A DNA stretch of 6,000 nt from Acetobacterium sp. (lineage in GTDB: Bacteria; Bacillota; Clostridia; Eubacteriales; Eubacteriaceae). The position numbers and the translations under genes are program-made. Every line of letters begins with the position of its first letter. Position 1 is the stretch's first letter. Shown here in pieces: positions 5,985 through 6,000 of the stretch. Where the stretch lies: NCBI GenBank assembly GCA_022013395.1, contig JAKLQL010000539.1:1-6000 (forward strand), given 5' to 3'. Under the pieces are notes generated by a model that was not told where the DNA came from, did not search any database, and saw nothing but the letters and a program-made list of their open reading frames with translations.

Positions 5985-6000
5985 ATGGCTAAAATTGCAA
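5985..6000 (+). CDS. Start of the next gene, product not determinable (3' truncated by window edge)
   Basis: Sixteen bases remain before the window ends. The ATG at 5985 reads MAKIA and sits 7 nt after GAGG (5974-5977), a normal spacing like that of the other genes here. An overlapping ATG at 5980 in another frame reads MKWLKLQ. That resembles the start of ribosomal protein L11 methyltransferase PrmA, which commonly follows dnaJ in Firmicutes. It lies only 2 nt after GAGG, which is a poor spacing. Ribosome-site geometry favours 5985, while synteny and the MKW start favour 5980. I cannot decide from this sequence and assign no function. Confidence 0.45.

Overview
This window carries the core heat-shock chaperone locus of a Gram-positive anaerobe-type bacterium. 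The order is hemW (3' part), hrcA, grpE, dnaK, dnaJ, then the first bases of another gene, all on the + strand. This order is the classic Firmicutes (Bacillota) arrangement. The organism is probably a clostridial member of that phylum: hrcA leads the operon behind a CIRCE operator, DnaK is the short 608-residue Gram-positive form, the Shine-Dalgarno (SD) sequences are AGGAGG/GAGGTGA type, and base composition is moderately AT-rich. An acetogen-like Eubacteriaceae member such as Acetobacterium would fit, but I cannot prove the genus from this sequence.

Layout. Positions 1-604 hold the C-terminal half of HemW, cut by the window edge. A textbook sigma-A-type promoter (TTGACA, 17 bp, TATATT; 672-700) is followed at once by a perfect CIRCE operator (712-738). 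Then come hrcA (753-1787) and grpE (1796-2371), which are tightly packed: the grpE SD overlaps the hrcA stop codon. A 122-bp gap with an AT-rich stem-loop precedes dnaK (2494-4320). A strong intrinsic terminator follows dnaK. A gene-free gap of 314 bp (4321-4634) contains three further hairpin-forming sequences, one a near-perfect palindrome, and then a promoter for dnaJ (4635-5813). dnaJ ends in its own strong terminator (5868-5894). Two bases later a fully consensus promoter (TTGACA, 17 bp, TATAAT) drives the gene that starts near the right edge.

How the parts work together. HrcA is expected to bind CIRCE and repress its own operon, so repression falls when misfolded protein titrates GroE. 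DnaK, DnaJ and GrpE form the Hsp70 cycle: DnaJ delivers substrate and stimulates ATP hydrolysis, and GrpE exchanges the nucleotide. The notable local feature is that dnaJ appears separated from the CIRCE-controlled unit by a terminator, an insertion-like cluster of palindromes and a CIRCE-less promoter.

The chaperone genes look intact and ordinary. I see no undescribed system here. The points worth checking are the dnaK-dnaJ spacer, the grpE-dnaK hairpin and the identity of the gene at the right edge.
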